Assembly (NCBI RefSeq): GCF_000220395.1
Contig: NW_004086281.1
Location: forward strand, 1-64,000
Length of the DNA stretch: 64,000 bases
DNA from: Ichthyophthirius multifiliis
Taxonomy: Eukaryota; Ciliophora; Oligohymenophorea; Hymenostomatida
Reading direction: 5' to 3'
Shown here: positions 25,161 through 38,031 of the stretch, in pieces
How the letters are laid out: every line of letters begins with the position of its first letter
Numbering within the stretch: position 1 is the stretch's first letter
The notes under the pieces: model-generated
Told to the model about the DNA's origin: nothing
Seen by the model: only the letters and a program-made list of their open reading frames with translations
Database searches by the model: none
Program-made: the position numbers and the translations under genes

Positions 25161-27145
25161 ATGATTAATAACAATAGAGAAAATAGCTTAGGTTAATGTA
25201 TGTATTTAAATGATGAGAAACAATATAAAGATCCAGCAACAATATTTCATTCTCCCTATTGTAGAGGTAAAAAAGATATTAATTTTAGTAATCCTTCTTT
25301 TATGAGCTCTGATGTTTTTTATCCTCAATAATATAAGTAAGCAAATTTAAAAACATCAATAACTCCTAAAAGGCCTAATATTACATACGAATAAGATTAA
25401 TTTTAAAAATAAAAAAGGAATTAAATAGATAAATTAGCACAAAATAAATTTTCATCAACAAAAAAGCGGTATTCACATAGTTATTTAAGTGACTATAGAG
25501 ACTATATAAATAATAATTAAAATTAAAGATTTAATAATAAATCTTTAACCCCTAAAAATTTAGTCTAAAACTAATTAAATGATTCGGACATAAAGAGTAA
25601 ATATTCTTAATAATAAATTGGCATATAACCTAATAAATAATATTAAATATAAAATTAGTAAAATTTTATAAACCAAAGTAATTATAACAATAATGGAAAT
25701 AACGAATTTAAAAAATAAAGTAACAATTAAATTAATATGTATCCTAATATTTAATAGTAATAAAATAAGAATACAAATTTCAAATTGTATCCATTATAAT
25801 AGCAATAATATTAATAAGAATAATAATAAAAATAAAGTAAAAAAATAATAAAATACGATTAAAATAATAAATCTAAATTAAATTCAAGTGCATAATCAAT
25901 ATAATTAACTCCAAATAGAATAAATAATGGCTAAAATACGATTGATAATGAAGATTAATCATGTAAATCAAATAAATAATTTGTTTCTTAACTAGTTTGT
26001 AATAATTGTATTAATAAAAATATGATTGAAGAAAAAAAAGAAAAATAAAAATTAGAAAAATAAAAAGAAATTGAAGAAAACTAAATCTATTTTAAAGCTG
26101 TTTAGAATGATATGAAAAAATAATTTTTATAAAAATAAAAAGAAGATGAAATGGCTAAATTATAATTTATTTAAGATATTAAAAAATAAGTTTAAGAAAA
26201 AATTATTAAATAAAATTAAGAAAAATAAAAATTAAAAAATTTTAACGTAGAATTAAATAAATAAAAATAACAAGAAGAGATATAATCACTAATGTAAAGA
26301 GAATAAGAAAAAAAAATACATTAAAATTATTTATATTAATAGTATAAAAATCAAATAAATCAAAAAATTTAAAAAGAAAATTAATCTAAACTTGCTGAAT
26401 AAATATATATGTAAAAAATATACAAAGAGGAATAATAAAAACAAATGCATGAAAATACACTAAAAGAAGCCATTGAATTACATAAATAAACATAATTTAG
26501 AAATTAACTTAATCAATAAATTCTATAAAAAGAATAAGAAAAAAAATAAAAATAATAAGAAGATATTGAATTTTATTAAATTTAAAATGGACTTATTAAT
26601 GATCATAATTAAAAGGTTATTTAATGTAAATATATTATTATTTATTAATTATAAAATAATAAAGAGTTTCGAAAGATCTAATGAATAAAAAGAAAAATAA
26701 CTAAAAGAATTCAGATTTTAAATAAATTAATAAGAAAACCTTAAAAAATAAAAATAGGTATATTTATTTAACTTTAAAAAAAGAATTAAAATTTAATATT
26801 TTTATTTAAAATGAATAGAAACTTATTGATGAAGAAAATAAAAAGCTTTAATTTTATTATGAAGCAATAAAAAATTAAGAAAAATAAATTGAATAATAAA
26901 GAATTTAAATTTAAAAAGAGGAAAAGGAAAAATTAATTTAATAAATCTAGAAATAAATTTAATTTAAATAATAAATGAATTAAAAGAAATAAAACGAAGA
27001 AAAAAACTTTGAATAGATGGTAATAGATTAAAACTAAAAAGAGATAGAATAATTAAAAAATGAATTAAAAAATTGTGATCAATGCCACCATAAATATCCT
27101 GAAAATAATTTAAATAAATTAAAACTATATAATTAAAAAAAATGA
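25161..27145 (+). CDS. Gln-rich coiled-coil protein with two Cys knuckles
   Basis: ATG 25161 (MINNNRENSLGQCMYLNDEK) to TGA 27143-27145, about 600 residues. The first 270 residues are disordered and Gln/Asn-rich, with Ser/Thr-Pro sites. A CNNCIN motif (about 26000) then opens a long, highly charged Lys/Glu/Gln coiled coil resembling trichohyalin-like basal-body and axonemal proteins. The protein ends with CDQCHHKYPENNLNKLK, a second CxxC with a His pair. Two introns are likely, one near 26610-26660 and one at about 26759-26819 (GTATAT...AATAG). The two CxxC knuckles bracketing a coiled coil suggest metal-bound ends, perhaps as in CCDC81-type proteins. The family is not certain. Confidence 0.65.
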
Positions 27146-27269
27146 ATAAAAGAAATTTTAAATATAAATATATTAATATTTATAGTTTTATATTGAAAAA
27201 AAAAATATTTTAAATTAAATAAAAATATATATATTTTTTAAAAAGTAATATATTATTTAAATATAAATA

Positions 27270-27301
<32 letters not shown>

Positions 27302-27442
27302 ATATATATGTAAACTTATAATTAATATAATTAATTTCAATATATTACTGTTTTTTTTTATATTTTAGAATTATTTAATATACATAAATTTTTTAATTTT
27401 ATTTATTTTTAAAATTTTATTAAAATTAAACTATATAATTAA
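27146..27442. other. AT-rich spacer with (TA)n
   Basis: About 300 bases with TA repeats at about 27268-27310. No gene is visible. Confidence 0.6.
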
Positions 27443-29728
27443 ATGGGAAACTTATGTTGTGGTACTATACAGGACCATTAATCTGCTTTATATTCAGAAT
27501 AAATTTATGACATAACATTAAAAGATTTATAAGAAATTGAATTAAATTAATAATCTTTTGAAAAATGTACTAAAACAAAAAAATTATCTTTTAAAACAAC
27601 AAAATATAAAAAGCTTAAAAAAATTCATTTTAATTTACAGAAAACTCCTAAGAAATATAGCAAATAATAGCTAAAAACGACGAACTAAAGGAAAAAACAT
27701 TTGATAATGCCTCTAAATTCAAAAACATGTTAAACTATTATTCTTTAATAAGTTAAAAAATCTCTATAATTGAATGGATTATAAGCCATCTAACTCTTTC
27801 AATATATATTCCTAATTTTATGAAAGAAATAAAATCGAATATATGGACAATATATAACTAAATGTAAATTTTTCGATCTTTTTATTGCAGAATGTAGCTT
27901 GATAAGGATATTTTTTCGAATTTATATTGCATTGATGACCTATATGAATTCTTAAAAGAATTAATTGAGGATAAATATTCAGATAATAATAATAATATAG
28001 TGAACTATCCTAATCTTTTCATTGAATTGGAATGTAATACGGAAACTTCTAGTCAAATAAATTCACATGAACAAATATTAATTATAAATAATAACTTATA
28101 AAAATTAAAAGCTTTTTTTAATATTTATTGTTAAGTTAATAATTTTTCAACCACTTAGAACTATTTGTAAGAAACTTTGGGAAATTCGAAAGTGTTTAAT
28201 TTATGGGTTTAAATGTTTCCTTTTGCACATGAAGTTCCAGTTTAAGAATTTTGTTGTTGTTATGGCAGTTTATGTAATGTTCCTGAAGAATTAATTTAAT
28301 AGATTATATAAAAAAATTTACTTCCGAATACATAGGTGATAGATGCTTTCGAATTTTTACTTTTTGTTGATTAATACATTTTTTTTTTTGATGAAAATGG
28401 TAAAATAAAAGAAAACTAAATTTAAAATTTGTCAAAAATTTTTAGTGATAAAAAACATTTCGGACCTTTAAAAATCGCCAAAAATACATATATTTTTTAT
28501 CCTTCAGGAGTAATTTTTTAAGGTACATTGGATTCAAAAGGTTTTAAATAGGGTTTAGGGAAATTATCTAAAGAAGATATTTATATTTTTGAAGGGGAAT
28601 TTTAGGATGACTTGGCTATAAATAAAGGGAAGGAAACAAAAAATAATTGCGAATATATAGGAGATTTCAAAAACGGTTTATACCATGGTTTTGGTGTTTT
28701 GAAATTTCCAAATGGAAGGGTTTATAAGGGAAAATTTTATGAGCATTAATATAATGGGTTGGGGGAGCTTTTGAATGAAGATGGAATTCTATATGTTGGT
28801 GATTGGAGCTTTGGAAATTTGAAAGAAGGAAAAATTATTTATTAGGATAATTCCTATTATTAAGGAGAATTGAAGAATATTTATTTTAGAAATGGAGAAG
28901 GTAAATATTACAATTCAAAAGGGAATATTATTTTTAATGGAATTTGGAAAGACGACTTTCCGGTTTAGTGCAAATTTTTTAGTGCTTTAAAAGAGGATAA
29001 GCTTATTTTTGAAGGAAATTTTAATCAGTTTCATATTTCGGGCTTAGGTGTTAAATATTATGAAGAGGGAGTTTATACAGGATATTTTTTATAAGATTGT
29101 AAAGTCTAAAAAGGTACTGTTTAGTATTTAAATGGTAGCAAGTTTGAGGGTTTTTGGGTTAATGATATGTAGATCAATGGAACATTTTTTTACGATATGA
29201 AGATTTTGGAATATTTTTATAAAGGAGATTTCATAAATGGGGTCCCATAAGGAAATGGGGTATTTTAGTATCCTTCTGGAGGAAATTATGAAGGGGAGGT
29301 TAAAAATGGATAAAGAGAAGGGTTTGGGATTTATGTTTATGCGAATAAAAATAAATATATAGGGCATTGGGTTGGTAATAATTAGGAGGGGGACGGAAAA
29401 TTTTACTTTTTGGAAAAAGATGCCAATTATGGAGATGTTTATAGTGGATAATTTTCAAAAGGTAAATTTTAAGGGTTTGGGTAGTATATTTATGGTAAAT
29501 CAGGGAAACAATATATAGGTTTAGTTTTTTTTATTTTTTATTTTTTTATGTTTTTTAGGATATTGGTAAAAAGATAAATGGCATGGAAATGGAAAAATTA
29601 TTGGAAAAGATGGAAATATACTAAAAATTGGATTTTGGTAAAAAGATAAGTTTTTTAAATAAATTAATGAAAAAAATCTTGGATTTCCTGAAGGGTGGGA
29701 AAAATATATTGTTAAACTTAATTAATGA
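27443..29728 (+). CDS. MORN-repeat protein with lipidation-type N terminus
   Basis: The start at ATG 27443 is supported by MGNLCC: Gly2 fits N-myristoylation and Cys5/Cys6 fit palmitoylation. Introns at 27567-27640 (74 nt) and 29519-29558 (40 nt) leave 724 codons ending at TGA 29726-29728. An optional 27-nt intron (GTAAATTTTT...TTGCAG, near 27865) would not change frame. Residues 30-340 are helical with no known domain, though IDAFEFLLFVDQYIFFFDENG resembles an EF-hand-like stretch. Residues from about 350 to the end hold around a dozen MORN repeats (YIGDFKNGLYHGFGVLKFPN, YEGEVKNGQREGFGIYVYAN, YIGYWQKDKWHGNGKIIGKD). MORN proteins scaffold membrane and cortical structures; a cortical membrane role is inferred. 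Confidence 0.85.
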
Positions 29729-30041
29729 AAAATAATGAAAAAGTTTTATTGAAGAAGATATCTTATTTTAAATTATATAAAAAAAAAGATGCTTTCTTAT
29801 CACTTTTATGTAAAAAAATACTTTTTGATTATAACATATATAAAAAAATTACTTATTGACTATAAAATATATAATAAAATTAAATTTGTTTAAAAATATA
29901 TTGTTTATTATATAATTTATTTTTATTATAATTTTTAATATATTTTATTTTAAAAGTTTATCTTAATAAATACGTAAGATAATTATTATTTTTTGTTTAT
30001 AAAATTGTATTGATAAACAGTAAATTAAATAATTATTTATT
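29729..30041. other. AT-rich convergent spacer
   Basis: A short A/T spacer between convergent genes, presumably holding both 3' ends. No other feature. Confidence 0.55.
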
Positions 30042-31479
30042 TCATTTATCTTTTTTGGCTTTCCATTCTAACAATTTATATATATCTTTATCACTATTTT
30101 TAACAATTTCAATATACTTATCTATGATAAATCTTTTGTTATAAAAATAAAAATTAAAAAAATTACCTATAGTAGCATTAGATTTAGCAATACCCAAAGT
30201 AACCCTTGCCCTATCTACTAACTTCCTATCTTTTTTATCAGGCTTTTCAGTTCTTGCGCCATCAAAATGTTATTTATAATATTCTAAAGATTTCGGAACA
30301 TTTCCTTTTTATGCATAAAGTGTAGCCAAATGTAAAGCAGCATCAGACTATTTTTTTTTTTTTAAAATAAAATTAATTTTTTTAAAATAAATTTTAAAAT
30401 CTAAAAGAATATTACTTAAGAATTATTTAAATGTAATTTTTCAGCATGTTCTATGTATTTTTCTAAATGGATTTAAGCATCATCATTAGCATTCATTTTT
30501 AAATAACATTTAGCTAAAGCAGCATGTGCTTCCATTTGTCTTTATTTTCCTTCCTTTTTTATATATACATATATTTTTCATTTTTTAAATAAACTTCTGA
30601 ATTCATTGGTTAGTAAATTTCAAGATATTTTTTTTAGAAATCAATAGATCTTTAATAATTGCCTATTTTATAATAAAGAAGTCCTATTTTATGACAAATA
30701 TTTCCTTCATCTTCTTCTTTATCTGCCTTTTTGGCTACATCTAGACATTTTTCATAATAATATAAGGCATTTGAGATGTTTTCGCTTTCCCCTTTTTCAA
30801 AATTTTAAGCTACCTTATGGTAAATTTAAATTAATTCTTTTGAAATTAATTCTACTATAGATTACTAATCAATAGCTTCGGCATCAGCCAAACTTTTTTC
30901 TAAAATTTCAATGGCTTCTGGCGTTTTATTTTACCTATCAAAACATTTACCATAACCCAATTTTCCTTTTCCTTCCGAAATTTTATCTTCGCTATCTTTA
31001 GATATAGAAATGCATCTTTTGTAAAAAAATTAAGCTGTTTTGTAATCTTAGAAATTATCAAAGAAATTTTCGGCGAGTTTAAAATAACCTTCTATAGCAG
31101 AAGATTTATCACTGTAAATATACTTTGTGGCATCTTCAGCTTCTATCAAATCTTTTTTTAAACTTAATAATTTATCCTCTTACTATTCCAAAAGCATACT
31201 TGTTGTATATCTCTCTAAATTATCACTATCTTAGGGAGTTTATGTGATATAGAAAAAATCTATAAATGATTGTACATATCCTTCCTCTAATTTTTTATTT
31301 TAATTTTTTTAATAATAATTTTTTTTAAATTTTAACTTAGTATATCCATTGCTAATGTTTGCTTATTCACTTTTCCAGTAAATTATATTTCTTCATCATT
31401 TCCAACTTATTCGACGGTTTGTTTTCCCTTTTATTTATTTTCAAAATTAAATTTGTGAGCTTTTTTTTTACTTTTCCAT
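30042..31479 (-). CDS. TPR-repeat protein, possibly TTC29-like
   Basis: A minus-strand gene ending at TGA 30044-30042. Several introns are visible, for example 30348-30415 (68 nt). The start is uncertain: ATG 31479 (MEK...) needs one base fewer in the T9 run at 31461-31469 to reach AHKFNFENKQKGKQTVEQ. The body is a row of tetratricopeptide-like helix pairs (SISKDSEDKISEGKGKLGYG, NALYYYEKCLDVAKKADKEE, ALHLATLYAQKGNVPKSLEY), then DRKLVDRARVTLGIAKSNAT, which I associate with the axonemal dynein-linked TTC29. A final helix ends LLEWKAKKDK. A TPR fold is clear; the TTC29 assignment is tentative. Confidence 0.72.
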
Positions 31480-31975
31480 GCTTTTTTTAATGTATACTTA
31501 TTTAAATATTTTCTTATTATTCGCCATGCATACTAATAATATCATTATTTGTTTTTTGATTTGTCTTTTTTTATGGCATTTTTACTGGCGCAAACTTTTT
31601 TTCACGCTTTTTTTTTATATAGTTGAAAAAAAAAAAATATATATTTTATTATTTTACACTTGCCATTTTTTTTATGTTGAATTTAATTTTTTTATTTATT
31701 TTTTTAATTTAAAAAATAAAATATTATAAACTCAGTTATATTTATTTTTAATAAAGATAATTAATTATATATTTTATCAACTTTTTTTATTTTATAAACT
31801 ATTTTTTATTTAATTTTTTTTTATATTTTTGCTTTTTATTTATAATTTTTATAATTCTTAAAAAAAAAGCCATACATCTATTCATATAAAAATTGATTAA
31901 ATTATGTAATTTTAAATTATAAAACTTACTTATGTTTAAAGCAAAAATGTAAAAATTAAAAAATATCATCTTTTC
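31480..31975. other. T-rich spacer
   Basis: The plus strand is strongly T-rich. A hydrophobic plus-strand frame here is a composition artefact. No supported gene. Confidence 0.55.
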
Positions 31976-32967
31976 TTATAAATGCAAGGTTTTAATAAAA
32001 TTTAAGAAACTTACAAAAGATTTTTAACATGTTCTCTTGGAAACTTTTATCTTAAACTTTTTATGAAAATCTGATTTAATTTTTCTACTTTTGTTTATAA
32101 TGTATGGTTTTTTTAATCTAAATCAGATATTTTTAGAAAAATCAAAAAACAAAAATAACTATTTGGAACATTTTTCCTAACTAATTTAAAACCTAAATTT
32201 TCAATCATTTAAATAAATAAGTCCATATTAGTTATTCTTGAATTAACTTCAGTAATCATTAAATGTCCTTTTTATTTTAAAAGTCTTTTAGCTTCTGTTA
32301 AAAACTCTATATAATTAGTTCCCATTAAAGCTAAACAAAAAACAACTACATCACAAAATTCATTTTCTAAAGGAATATTTCTACTGTCTGCAACCTAAAT
32401 AAAATCTTTATGTGAACATAAATCAAAGCTATATATTTTTTTTTTATTTTCATTTTGGAAATTTTCATAAAGTAATCCATCACCACATCCTAAATCAGCT
32501 ATAACTCTAAAATTATAATTAAAACATATATTTATTAATTAATTACGCATTTTTATAAATTTAATTATTTGATATTTCATTTATAATTATGTCAATTGGT
32601 TTTTCTGACCATTTTTTAATTTAGCTTTAAAATCCTTTATGATACTATTAAATAATATATGAAGTTTTATTTTATTTATTAAAATATATATTTAAACTAA
32701 TAAAAAATCTTCTTAATTATCTGAAAAATGCTTTGCTGATTCTTGACTTGATTTTGTATAAAAATATTCGTTAATCATTCGGAATTTAGATCCTTTTAAT
32801 ATAATTTTAAAAATTTAAACTCTTATTTGTATAACCGAATAATTATTTTCTTTTGTTACCAATTAAATTTTCATCCACTCTATTTTTTAGATTGTTTTTT
32901 TATTAATATTTTTATTTTTTCTTATTTTAGTTTTAATTAATTTAATTATTTTAATTATCTTAAACAT
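31976..32967 (-). CDS. RRP8: RRP8 rRNA-processing methyltransferase
   Basis: RRP8 is a nucleolar SAM-dependent methyltransferase; the yeast enzyme makes m1A in 25S rRNA. ATG 32967 to TGA 31978-31976, with introns 32645-32697 (53 nt) and 32517-32546 (30 nt), leaves 303 codons. Family signatures run in order: [53 protein letters not shown] (SAM motif I), [49 protein letters not shown] and [11 protein letters not shown]. Each join across the introns rebuilds a conserved block, so the model is firm. The N terminus before FRMINE is short and lysine-rich, as expected for a nucleolar protein, and is shorter than in animal homologues. An alternative upstream intron cannot be excluded. Confidence 0.93.
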
Positions 32968-33275
32968 TTTAATTTAATTGATAATTTTTTCTTTTTTTAA
33001 TAAATGTTTAACAGTTTTAATTTTAATGTTTTATTTGATGTCCTTATTTATTATTGTTTCCAAAAGATATTTTATTAAACATTGTTAAATCAAACTATTT
33101 TTTATAAAATATTAATTTTTATACTCTGAGTAAATAAAAAAATATTTATTTATTTATGTAAAAATATTTTTATTAAAAAATATAATTATATATTATACAA
33201 AATAACAATTATTTATTTTAAAAAGAAATCATATATAATAGTTTATTTTATAAAAAAAGCATAAAACATAAATAA
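32968..33275. other. AT-rich divergent promoter region
   Basis: About 310 bases of A/T between RRP8 and the exchanger gene. Nothing recognisable. Confidence 0.55.
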
Positions 33276-36271
33276 ATGGACTCTCTTCTTTTAATATTTT
33301 TTATTTTTTTTTGCCTATTAATTGGTACATTATTACGAGAAATAAACAAAAAAACTAAATTTCCATATAATCCGATGCTAATAATTTCCGGCATATTTTT
33401 AGGCTATTTTTACACATAAATTGGTATTATAGGAGAAGCCACATAAATAATACTTGAGATAAATCCACATGTAATCCAATAAGTTTTTATTCCCATACTT
33501 ATATTCGAAAGTGGATTTAATACTGACATATATATATTTAAACGATCTTTTATAAACATTTTTATTCTTGCTGTTCCAGGAGTACTAATAAATGCAATTT
33601 TATTAGCTTTTACATTAAAAATAATACTCAATTATGACTAAGAAATATCATGGTCAGCTGCATTTACAATAGGCTGTATTTTGTGTGCCACTGATCATCT
33701 TTCTATAATAAAAATTTTAAAACAATTAGGTTCGTCTATAAGACTATATACATTAATTCAAGGTGAAAGTCTTCTCAATTATGGAACCGCAATGACTTTT
33801 TATTAACTTTTTTTAAATATAGAAAAAAATACGTAGAATTCTTTTTAAGAATTAACAATTACTTTTTTTAGATAAATAATAGGGGGACCACTTTTAGGTA
33901 TTTTTGCAGGATTAATAGGTTCATTTTGGATTCGAAAAATTATAAGAGATGATGTACTTACTTCATGTGTGACTTTTATAACATGTTATATTTGTTTTTA
34001 TATTGCCGAGTTTACTTTTTTGGGTGTTTCGGGTATTTTAGCAGTAGTTTTTTTGGGACTCTTTATGAGTGCTTATGGAAAGACGAAGATCTATCCAGAA
34101 AGTGAGCATGCTGTACATACAATTTGGTCATTTGTATAATATGTATGCGAAACTTTAATATTTATTTTTTCTGGAATAATAATTTCATTTGAAATGATTG
34201 GTCATTCGACAATTCATTTAGATGATTGGATAAAATTACTAATATTTTATATTATAATGATTTTTACTAGATATTTAATGATTATGTGTTTTTACCCTTT
34301 TCTTAAAATATTAGGCTTTGGAATTTCTAAAGAAGAAGTATATGCACTTGTTTGGACAGGTTTGAGAGGTGTTATTGGTTTGACACTTTCTCTTATGGTT
34401 ATGGTAGATGATAATATAGGAAATGTTAGATTTAAATAGCTTACGATGTTTTATATGGCAGGGATAGCAAGTCTTACTTTAATTATAAATGGAACAACTT
34501 GTGGGTTTTTTTTTTTTTAAAAAAAATATTATATTATTGAGCATGTATTTAATTAGGTTTGTGCTTAAAAAGTTGAATTTGATTTAAATTCCTCATATTA
34601 GGAAAAGAATATTGCATAATTCTTTAAAGGAATTAGTTATTAGTTGTACTGAAAAAGAAAAAAAGCTAAAAATTAACACTTATCTCTAACTGGCAGATTG
34701 GGATAAAATAGAATCAATGTCTGGTTTATAGGATATTAAAGATAATATTTAAAGACAAGAATAGAATATCAAAAATTATAATAGAAAGTCATCTTATACT
34801 GGATTTAATGATGTTGATATTTTAACTGAAATTCGTTTTAAATTTTTAAGAAATCTAAAAAGACTTTGTTGGGAATATTATGATAAATCTTAAACCAGTT
34901 CATAAGCAGCGAATTTATTAGAAGAAAGTATAAATATATAATTAGAAAATACAAAAAAGCCTTTATAATTATGGGATATCATATACATGAATTTTATAAA
35001 TTATAAAATAATTTAATTTATGTTTGCAATTAATAATTTACCTCTAATTGGTATTTTTACAAAAAAAATATTTTATAAAAATAAATATTAAAAGGAAGAA
35101 TTGCTAAGAAATATTTAACACATCATCTTGCTTTTATTTATGAAGTATCTACTACATTTATAATAATTGGAAATTAAATACAAGAAGTTTAAAAAGAATT
35201 ACCTTTAAGAAAAGATTTTCTAAATACAGTTCATCATGAATTGTAATTTAATATAAACCAAGCCAAGAAATACATATCGGAACTTTCGAACAATTTTTCT
35301 GAAGTAATAAAAGCTATTCATACTAAAAGAGCAGCTTTCAACCTTATTTAATTCTAAAAAAAATTTTAAATAAATATATTAAGAACGGATATATAGACAA
35401 AGAAGACTACAATAATGTGTAAAAAAAAGTAGATTAAAATTAAATTTTATTAGAAAATATGACTTTCGAATGGTCTATCCCTACGTTTTAATAATTTATG
35501 TTATAATTTCCTTTTTTTAGTTCTCTTACAAGTAATTAGTTAAAAAATTTGTAAGATACTTCTAAAAAAGAAACTTTTCTATTAGGATAAAAATTATATG
35601 AAAAAAATAAACCTTTTGATGGAATCTATATTATTACAGCAGGAAATGTAATAGATAAATTAAGTTTAGATTATTCTTTAAATATAGGAATCGGGGGTAT
35701 TTTAAATTTTGCAAATTGCACTCTAATGAATAATTAAATGTCTGTTTCTACTGCAATTGCTTCAATAGAAACAAATGTAATTTTATTACCTTTTAGTATT
35801 TTTAAATAAATTATGGAAGAGAACTTTATTTTCTAAACTAAAATATATCTCAGATCGATTATTTATTTCGTTAAATTATATGATGAAAGGGCAGGCCCTT
35901 TGAAAAATATGGAAGAAAACAATCTAAATGAATATTGTTTAAGATCGTAATTTTATATATTAAGTAATAACTAAGTTATTTATCTTGAAAGTGGAGGTTA
36001 TATTATAAATGGAGGGATAGAGTTGGTTAATGTATTGGAACGATCAAAGTTTCATTAAATATCTGATTATACTTATATTCCTCCTTGTAATAAGTAGTAT
36101 AGAGCTATTAAATAAACTTACTTGTTTAAATTCGAAATAGAATATTTAGATAGAAACTCTTACTAAGAACAAGCAATTGTTAACAAAAATAATGATTTTA
36201 ATTATGAGTTTTAAAATGAGAAATACAGTGAACAACTTTTAAAAAATTCATATGACACATAAAATTACTGA
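33276..36271 (+). CDS. Na+/H+ exchanger with cyclic-nucleotide-binding-like tail (SOS1/SLC9C type)
   Basis: ATG 33276 (MDSLLLIFFIFFCLLIGTLL) to TGA 36269-36271, introns 34505-34556 and 35051-35094, about 966 residues. The first 410 residues form the NHE/CPA1 antiporter core: FPYNPMLIISGIFLGY, FIPILIFESGFN, AFTIGCILCATDH (the ion-binding Asp segment), LIQGESLLNYGTA, and ALVWTGLRGVIGLTLSLMV. A long cytosolic part follows. Residues from about 730 to 825 (FDGIYIITAGNVIDKLS, then IGGILNFANCTL) have the beta-roll spacing of a cyclic-nucleotide-binding domain. This layout matches plant SOS1 and sperm SLC9C. No classical voltage-sensor segment was seen, and whether the pocket binds a nucleotide is unknown. 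An A8 run (35356-35363) is one base short; nine A restores the frame. Confidence 0.88.
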
Positions 36272-36681
36272 AATAACAAATATTATTTAATCTAATAATA
36301 AAGTAAAAAAATAATTAAAATTTATCAAAAGTATTATATATAATAAAACTGTTTTTTAAATCTTCATTTTTATTTAATTTTAATTTTATGTTTTTGTAAT
36401 TAATATTAAAATTTTTAATTTTTTTTTTTTTAGAAAAATATTTTATAAATTTTGATTAATTGCATATTTTATTTTATTTAATATGGAATTTATAAAAAAT
36501 GGTTTTGCCAAAAAAAGCTTAATCAACTTAAATATTTAGCATTTATCAAATCTTTATCTTTTATAAAATCCTATTGTAAAATTAAAATGACGATTAAAAG
36601 GTAAATTAAAAATATTATTTATAATAATAGTTTTTTATTTTTAAACAAAAAAAATATAAATATTATTATATTTTTATAAAA
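36272..36681. other. AT-rich spacer
   Basis: A 35-codon frame at about 36482 (MEFIKNGFAKKSLINL) is too short and isolated to call. Otherwise there is nothing. Confidence 0.5.
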
Positions 36682-37358
36682 ATGAAGATATATTTACTGG
36701 TTTTAGTATTTACTTTTACTATTTTAGCAAATAAAATTGAAACTACTAATTAATTAGTTTACAAATATAAAAATAAATAAGAAGAATAAATAAATATATA
36801 GATTTAACAATATATTACTATTTTTGTAAATATGTTAATTATTTGCTTAAAACAATTCAATTAAAAAAATTGTAAAACATACTAAAGGTAAGAATATAAT
36901 ATATTAATTTTTCTTCATATTTCATAAAAGACGTTTAAACGATTTTTATCGTCATTGTAGACGTGTAAATAATTGTATTGGTAAAGAAAAATTATAAGTA
37001 AAATTATTTTTATTTATTCATATCTTAAGTATTTTAAAAAGAATTTTTTATTATGTTTTGTAAATATTTTAACTTAAAAATAATTTAATTTTTTAATGCT
37101 TATTTTCAAAAAGTTTTTTGTAAAAGTAACTTGACTGACAATGTTCCTATTATGAATATTTTTGCTGAAAATAAACATAGCAAATAATTATTATTACTTT
37201 TTTTTATTATATGCATATTAATTATCTTTTTTCTCTTAGGTTTTGTGTATAAACTATAAATTTTCCATTTATTTTTTGGTTAAAAATAACATAACTATAT
37301 AAAAGTATATTTTAAATTAGAGATAAAAATAATAAAAGTTTATTATAATTTAGAATGA
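36682..37358 (+). CDS. small secreted or type-I membrane protein
   Basis: ATG 36682 opens a classical signal peptide (MKIYLLVLVFTFTILANKIE). Short exons follow with scattered cysteines (NCKTYQRRLNDFYRHCRRVN, NCIGKE), at least one GTAAG intron (about 36887-36930) and probably a longer one near 37000-37113. A later exon reads SNLTDNVPIMNIFAENKH and then a membrane segment (LLLLFFIICILIIFFLLGFV). TGA at 37356-37358 is the likely stop. Signal peptide, Cys-containing ectodomain and one C-terminal TM segment suggest a small surface protein. The exon order is plausible rather than proven, and no family is recognised. Confidence 0.45.
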
Positions 37359-37549
37359 AAATATTTCAATATCAATTAATAACGAAAATAAATAATCAGA
37401 AAAAATATGAATAAAAATAAAATTATATGTAATAATATTAATAACTTTACATATAAGTAATATAATTATTAATAAAAATTAAATATTTCCTTTTAAATAT
37501 AATATAATATAATATAATATAATAAAAAATCACCCATTTAATTTTAGTT

Positions 37550-37947
37550 ATGAATAGTCGTGATTATAAGAAAGTAATTCTACCAAAAAATAAAAGTAAT
37601 ATAGATGTTTTTAAAGAAAATTTATAGTTAAATAAACTAAATATATTATTTTAACCTAGTATGACAAAAAGCTCAAAATTTTAAAAATATTAAGAAAAAA
37701 TAATGTATATTTCAATTAAAAATAGTTTAGTTATCAAGATAATACAAATTTATTAGGTAATAAAATTAAAACGATAAAACAAACTATTTAAATAAAAATT
37801 AAATAAACAAATAATTGAATTTTTTGCCTTTAATTTAAATTTAAATTTATTTTAGTTAGTTCTTATTATAAATGTTATTTTATTAAAATTTTATTTTATT
37901 TTTTATGTAAAAAAATTACAATTAAAATAATTTTTTTTTTACTTTGA
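37550..37947 (+). CDS. small hypothetical protein
   Basis: ATG 37550 (MNSRDYKKVILPKNKSNI), first exon to about 37756, then a GTAATAA...TTTTAG intron and a short hydrophobic 3' exon ending at TGA 37945-37947. A coherent N-terminal piece continues as NVYFNQKQFSYQDNTNLL only if the A6 run at 37695-37700 has one more A. The product would be about 100 residues. No family is recognised. It lies just upstream of the pseudokinase gene on the same strand and could be a separate gene or a misread 5' part of it. Confidence 0.4.
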
Positions 37948-38031
37948 ATTTTTAAATATTATTATTAAAAATATTCTTTAATTAAAATAAAAAAGGATAA
38001 CAATTAAACAAAAATAAAAAAAGATTTAAAA

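Noticed and set aside
31478-31729. Plus-strand hydrophobic frame of 83 codons
   Set aside because: T-rich intergenic composition alone explains it; no homology-like pattern.
36482-36586. 35-codon frame with ATG
   Set aside because: Too short, isolated and no splice partner.
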